DNA from: Armatimonadota bacterium
Lineage (GTDB): Bacteria > Armatimonadota > JAAZEB01
Reading direction: 5' to 3'
NCBI GenBank assembly: GCA_012841485.1
Contig: DUUU01000193.1
Coordinates: 1-13,003 of the forward strand
Length of the DNA: 13,003 nt
Shown: in pieces, positions 7,408-13,003 of the stretch
Position numbering within the stretch: position 1 is the first letter of the stretch
Layout of the letters: every line of letters begins with the position of its first letter
Program-made: the position numbers and the translations under genes
Notes under the pieces: generated by a model
Told to the model about the DNA's origin: nothing
The model's input: the letters and a program-made list of their open reading frames with translations, nothing else
The model's database searches: none

Positions 7408-7535
7408 AGCCCGCGGGCTCACAAGCAGCGCGGTGCTCTAGCGCCGCGCGACGCATCCCCATCCCAACCCTCGCCGTTCTGAGGTACCCGGGAGTGCAGC
7501 CCAGCCCGGCAGGGCTTCGCTCACAAGCAGCGCGG
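7408..7535 (-). repeat. Pair of 17-bp direct repeats, each next to a small palindrome
   Basis: CCGCGCTGCTTGTGAGC (minus strand) occurs exactly twice, at 7519-7535 and 7417-7433, 102 bp apart. Each copy is followed on the minus strand by an AGCCC/GGGCT hairpin: AGCCC-TGCC-GGGCT at 7503-7516, and the perfect 12-bp palindrome AGCCCGCGGGCT at 7408-7419, which overlaps its repeat by three bases. The unit resembles a REP-type dispersed repeat lying between carB1 and the promoter of the GH127 gene. Two copies with this layout are not a CRISPR array. Confidence 0.6.
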
Positions 7536-7565
7536 AGATTTCCGCCCGGGGGCGCTCCGGTTGGC

Positions 7566-7605
7566 CGCGTCTCCCCGGGCCCGCGCGGGCCCGGGGCAGG
7601 ACGCG
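7566..7605 (-). terminator. Strong GC-only hairpin downstream of carB1, terminator-like but without a U-run
   Basis: A perfect 24-bp palindrome (half-site CCCCGGGCCCGC) at 7573-7596 lies 13 nt beyond the carB1 stop. An outer stem, CGCGTC (7566-7571) with GACGCG (7600-7605), extends it across a 1-by-3 internal loop, giving up to 18 paired positions before loop constraints. The minus strand continues AGACGCGG with no U-tract, so it is not a textbook intrinsic terminator. It may end transcription without U-tract, protect the carB mRNA 3' end, or help isolate carB from the GH127 promoter. Confidence 0.55.
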
Positions 7606-7609
7606 AGTG

Positions 7610-10813
<3,204 letters not shown>

Positions 10814-10823
10814 CGTGTTGCTG

Positions 10824-10830
10824 CTCCCTT
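10824..10830 (-). promoter_or_regulatory. Shine-Dalgarno site deciding the carB1 start
   Basis: AAGGGAG on the minus strand lies 10 nt before the ATG at 10813. Together with the match of MPRREDIRK to the CarB N-terminus, it rules out the 45-codon extension that begins at the TTG at 10948. Confidence 0.75.
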
Positions 10831-11019
10831 GGCATAGGCAGCGAGAACGGCAGCGGCCATCCGCCCGGCCAGGGGGAGTGGGCAACACTGTCGTCTCGGA
10901 CTGGAGGTAAGGGGATGCGTCAGGGAAGGAACGCCGGTCAAACCCCAACGGTCTGCAGCGACCCTACGTCTGCACTGGCCCGGCCTGCCGACCGGCCCCG
11001 TCTTACCCGATCTCTATTC

Positions 11020-11066
11020 GTGAAGTGCCTCCAATCTCCTTGTTGTCCGGTGAAGCCTCCATCTCC
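11020..11066 (-). repeat. Imperfect direct repeat just downstream of carB2
   Basis: On the plus strand GTGAAGTGCCTCCAATCTCC (11020-11039) and GTGAAGCCTCCATCTCC (11050-11066) are the same apart from two small gaps, with a 30-bp period. They lie in the 261-bp gap between the two carB genes, starting 9 bp after the carB2 stop. I see no clear promoter or terminator in this gap, so carB1 may be read through from carB2. The repeat could be a binding site or chance. Confidence 0.35.
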
Positions 11067-11074
11067 AGGCACGA

Positions 11075-13003
11075 CTACTGTCGCACACCGAGCTTTCCGG
11101 CGGGTGGCGACGCGGCGACATACTCGTCGATGGTAAGGCACTGGAGGCCTTCGCGCTGGGAGCGGAGGGCCATCAGGAGCGCACGCGCCGTGTCGAGCGA
11201 GGTGAGGCAGGGAACGCCCAGCTCCACCGAGGCCCGGCGCGTCTTACTGGCATCGAGCTCGGAAACCTTGTTATTCGAGAGCGTGTTGATCAACAACGCG
11301 ACTTCCCCGCTGCGCACCAGGTTCAGCATGTTGGGGCTACCTTCCTGGATCTTCTTCACCGCCGTGGCCTCGATGCCATGCTCCTTGAGGAAGCGCGCCG
11401 TGCCCGCCGTGGCAACAACCCGAAAGCCAAAGTCCACGAAGCCCTGGAGAATCGGCAGGGCCTCTTCCTTGTCGCGGTCAGCAATGGTGGCCAGCAACGT
11501 GCCACCCTCGGTGGGCACGGCGATGCCCGAGGCGATCATCGCCTTGTAGAGCGCGCGGGAGAAGTCGGTGTCGATGCCGAGGATCTCGCCGGTAGACTTC
11601 ATCTCGGGGCCGAGGCCGACATCCACCCGGTGCAGCTTGGCGAAGGAGAAGACAGGCGCCTTCACGGCGACCAGGTTGCGCGCGGGCCACAGCCCCGTCG
11701 AGTAACCCTGCTCCGACAGCGTCTTTCCGAGCATCACGTTGGTGGCCACCCGCACCATCGGCACGCCGGTGATCTTCGAGAGGTAGGGAATGGTGCGGCT
11801 GGCGCGCGGGTTCACCTCCAGGATGTAGGCGACGCCATTCTCCACCACGTACTGGATGTTCATCAGCCCGCGCACCTCGAGCGCTCGGGAGAGGGCAATG
11901 GCGTGGCTCACCACCTGGTCGATCACCTCCGGCGCGATGCTCTGCGGCGGGTAGACCGCCATGCTATCGCCGGAGTGGATGCCGGCACGCTCGATGTGCT
12001 CCATGATCCCCGGGATGAGCACGTCCACGCCGTCGGAGATGAGGTCGACCTCCACCTCCTTGCCGAGGAGATACTTGTCCACCAGGATCGGCGCCTTGGG
12101 CGAGACGTCGACGGCGTAGGTCATGTAGGAGAGAAGCTCCTCCTCGCTATTGACGATCTCCATGGCACGCCCGCCGAGGACGTAGGAGGGGCGCACCAGC
12201 ACAGGGAAACCGATCTCGCGCGCCACCTGCAGCGCGGCATCCACGGAGGTGACGGCGCGGCCCGGGGGCTTCGGGATGTTTAGCTCGTTCAGCAGGCGCT
12301 CGAAGCGGTTGCGGTCCTCCGCCTGATCGATGGAGTCGAAGGAGGAGCCGAGGATGCGTACCCCCGCCTTGTGCAGCGGCTCGGCCAGGTTGATTGCCGT
12401 CTGCCCGCCAAACTGGACGATAACCCCCTCTGGCTCCTCACGCTTGATGATCTCCAGCACGTCCTCGGCCGTGAGCGGCTCGAAGTAGAGGCGGTCGGAG
12501 GTATCGAAGTCGGTCGAGACCGTCTCCGGGTTGTTATTGATGATGACCGACTCGTAGCCAGCCTCGCGGAGCGCCCACGCCGAGTGGACCGAGCAGTAGT
12601 CGAACTCAATCCCCTGGCCAATGCGAATCGGCCCACTCCCGATGACAATCGCGCGCTTGCGCGGCTTCAAAGTTCCAGGTTCCGGGTTCTCGGTATCGGT
12701 TTCCGCCAACCTTGAACCCTCGAGAAACTCGGATTCCCGCTCCATGGCGCTGTAGAAGTACGGTGTCTCTGCCTCGAACTCGGCGGCGCAGGTGTCGACC
12801 ATCTTGTAGACCGGCTCGATCCCGGCTTCCTGGCGCAGGCGACGGATCTCATCCTCGCCCACGCCGGCAATCTCGGCTGTATAGCCGCGCCGGAACGCCT
12901 CGGCGATAATGAAGAGGCGCTCGTGGTTCGGCACGCGGATCCTCTCCTCGATCTGCGTCTCGGTGAGCTGGTGCGAGTTCTTGCTCCGCAGGCCATAGGT
13001 GCC
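11075..13003 (-). CDS. carB: Carbamoyl-phosphate synthase large subunit, second copy, 5' end outside the window (carB2)
   Basis: The frame is open to the window edge (first codons give GTYGLRSKNSHQLTETQIEE), so this is a partial gene; about the first 400 residues of CarB lie beyond 13003. Counting from the edge, 642 residues are visible: end of the oligomerisation region (1-100), the carbamoyl-phosphate ATP-grasp half (GSGPIRIGQGIEFDY 122-136, VLGGRAMEI 275-283, GIMEHIERAGIHSGDS 332-347, LEVNPRASRT 395-404) and the MGS-like allosteric domain (about 500-642, ATAGT 531-535, INTLSNNK 572-579). Catalytic residues of this half are kept. It differs clearly from carB1: the linker before the ATP-grasp half is about 15 residues longer, and the allosteric loop reads INTLSNNK rather than INTPAGK. 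It ends 261 bp before carB1, in the same direction. It is probably the second, pathway-specific synthase (perhaps arginine), as in bacteria with two such enzymes; its neighbours upstream would tell. Confidence 0.95.
   Translation of the reverse strand, partial: GTYGLRSKNSHQLTETQIEERIRVPNHERLFIIAEAFRRGYTAEIAGVGEDEIRRLRQEAGIEPVYKMVDTCAAEFEAETPYFYSAMERESEFLEGSRLAETDTENPEPGTLKPRKRAIVIGSGPIRIGQGIEFDYCSVHSAWALREAGYESVIINNNPETVSTDFDTSDRLYFEPLTAEDVLEIIKREEPEGVIVQFGGQTAINLAEPLHKAGVRILGSSFDSIDQAEDRNRFERLLNELNIPKPPGRAVTSVDAALQVAREIGFPVLVRPSYVLGGRAMEIVNSEEELLSYMTYAVDVSPKAPILVDKYLLGKEVEVDLISDGVDVLIPGIMEHIERAGIHSGDSMAVYPPQSIAPEVIDQVVSHAIALSRALEVRGLMNIQYVVENGVAYILEVNPRASRTIPYLSKITGVPMVRVATNVMLGKTLSEQGYSTGLWPARNLVAVKAPVFSFAKLHRVDVGLGPEMKSTGEILGIDTDFSRALYKAMIASGIAVPTEGGTLLATIADRDKEEALPILQGFVDFGFRVVATAGTARFLKEHGIEATAVKKIQEGSPNMLNLVRSGEVALLINTLSNNKVSELDASKTRRASVELGVPCLTSLDTARALLMALRSQREGLQCLTIDEYVAASPPAGKLGVRQ
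12665..12717 (-). repeat. Element-like insertion with imperfect terminal inverted repeats inside carB2
   Basis: On the plus strand CTTCAAAGTT (12665-12674) and AACCTTGAAC (12708-12717) are inverted copies matching at 8 of 10 positions, flanking a segment with AGTTCC-AGGTTCC-GGGTTC periodicity. It encodes visible residues 96-113 (GSRLAETDTENPEPGTLK), which sit where carB2 is about 15 residues longer than carB1 and E. coli CarB. Frame is kept. It looks like a small palindromic repeat that became part of the coding sequence; ordinary linker growth is the alternative. Confidence 0.45.

Noticed and set aside
10870..10905. AGTCCGAGACGAC on the minus strand as a PyrR-binding loop upstream of carB1
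   Set aside because: It matches the PyrR consensus only at AGTCC and lacks the GAGAGG core and the attenuator hairpins.
10814..10948. 45-codon N-terminal extension of carB1
   Set aside because: It begins at a TTG without a ribosome site, and the extra residues are Arg/Ser/Pro-rich with no CarB match. The ATG at 10813 has a good Shine-Dalgarno site and the family N-terminus.
12932..12934. GTG as the start of carB2
   Set aside because: The frame continues to the window edge without a stop and the upstream codons match CarB, so this GTG is an internal valine.

Overview
This is a high-GC bacterial window. All five large genes lie on the minus strand, and one possible small gene lies on the plus strand at the left edge. 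Promoters are ordinary sigma-70 type (TTGACG/TATAAT, extended -10), Shine-Dalgarno sites are clear, and codons end mostly in G or C. The gene mix (two carbamoyl-phosphate synthase large subunits in tandem, a VWA/GATase-like membrane protein, a CPA1 antiporter with an RCK_C tail, an intracellular GH127 enzyme) would fit a deep-branching high-GC lineage such as Chloroflexota or Armatimonadota. That placement is a guess; no rRNA or other marker is present.

Layout in the direction of transcription (right to left). (1) 13003-11075: C-terminal 60% of a carB (here carB2), cut by the window edge, with an unusual insertion in its central linker. (2) 10813-7610: a complete second carB (carB1, 1067 aa). 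It is followed by a very strong GC-only hairpin. (3) 7609-7243: intergenic region with the hairpin, a pair of 17-bp direct repeats each next to a small palindrome, and a near-consensus promoter. (4) 7242-5524: GH127/DUF1680-type glycosidase, followed with an ATGA overlap by a small Cys/Trp-rich ORF of 89 aa (5527-5258). (5) 5245-4911: an extended -10 promoter and a leader of about 330 nt before the antiporter gene. (6) 4910-3441: CPA1 K+(Na+)/H+ antiporter with an RCK_C tail. (7) 3354-333: promoter and gene for a 970-aa membrane protein with two VWA domains around a GATase-like domain. (8) 99-272, plus strand: possible 57-aa two-helix membrane protein, converging on (7).

The two CarB proteins make carbamoyl phosphate from glutamine or ammonia, bicarbonate and 2 ATP. 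With divergent copies, one may serve arginine and the other pyrimidine synthesis, but no carA, pyr or arg gene is in view to assign them. The GH127 enzyme, antiporter and VWA protein each have their own predicted promoter and look like independent units rather than one pathway. I see no defence system, CRISPR array, transposase, prophage, tRNA or rRNA. The most unusual items are the in-frame element-like insertion in carB2, the coupled small Cys-rich ORF and the repeat/hairpin cluster downstream of carB1.
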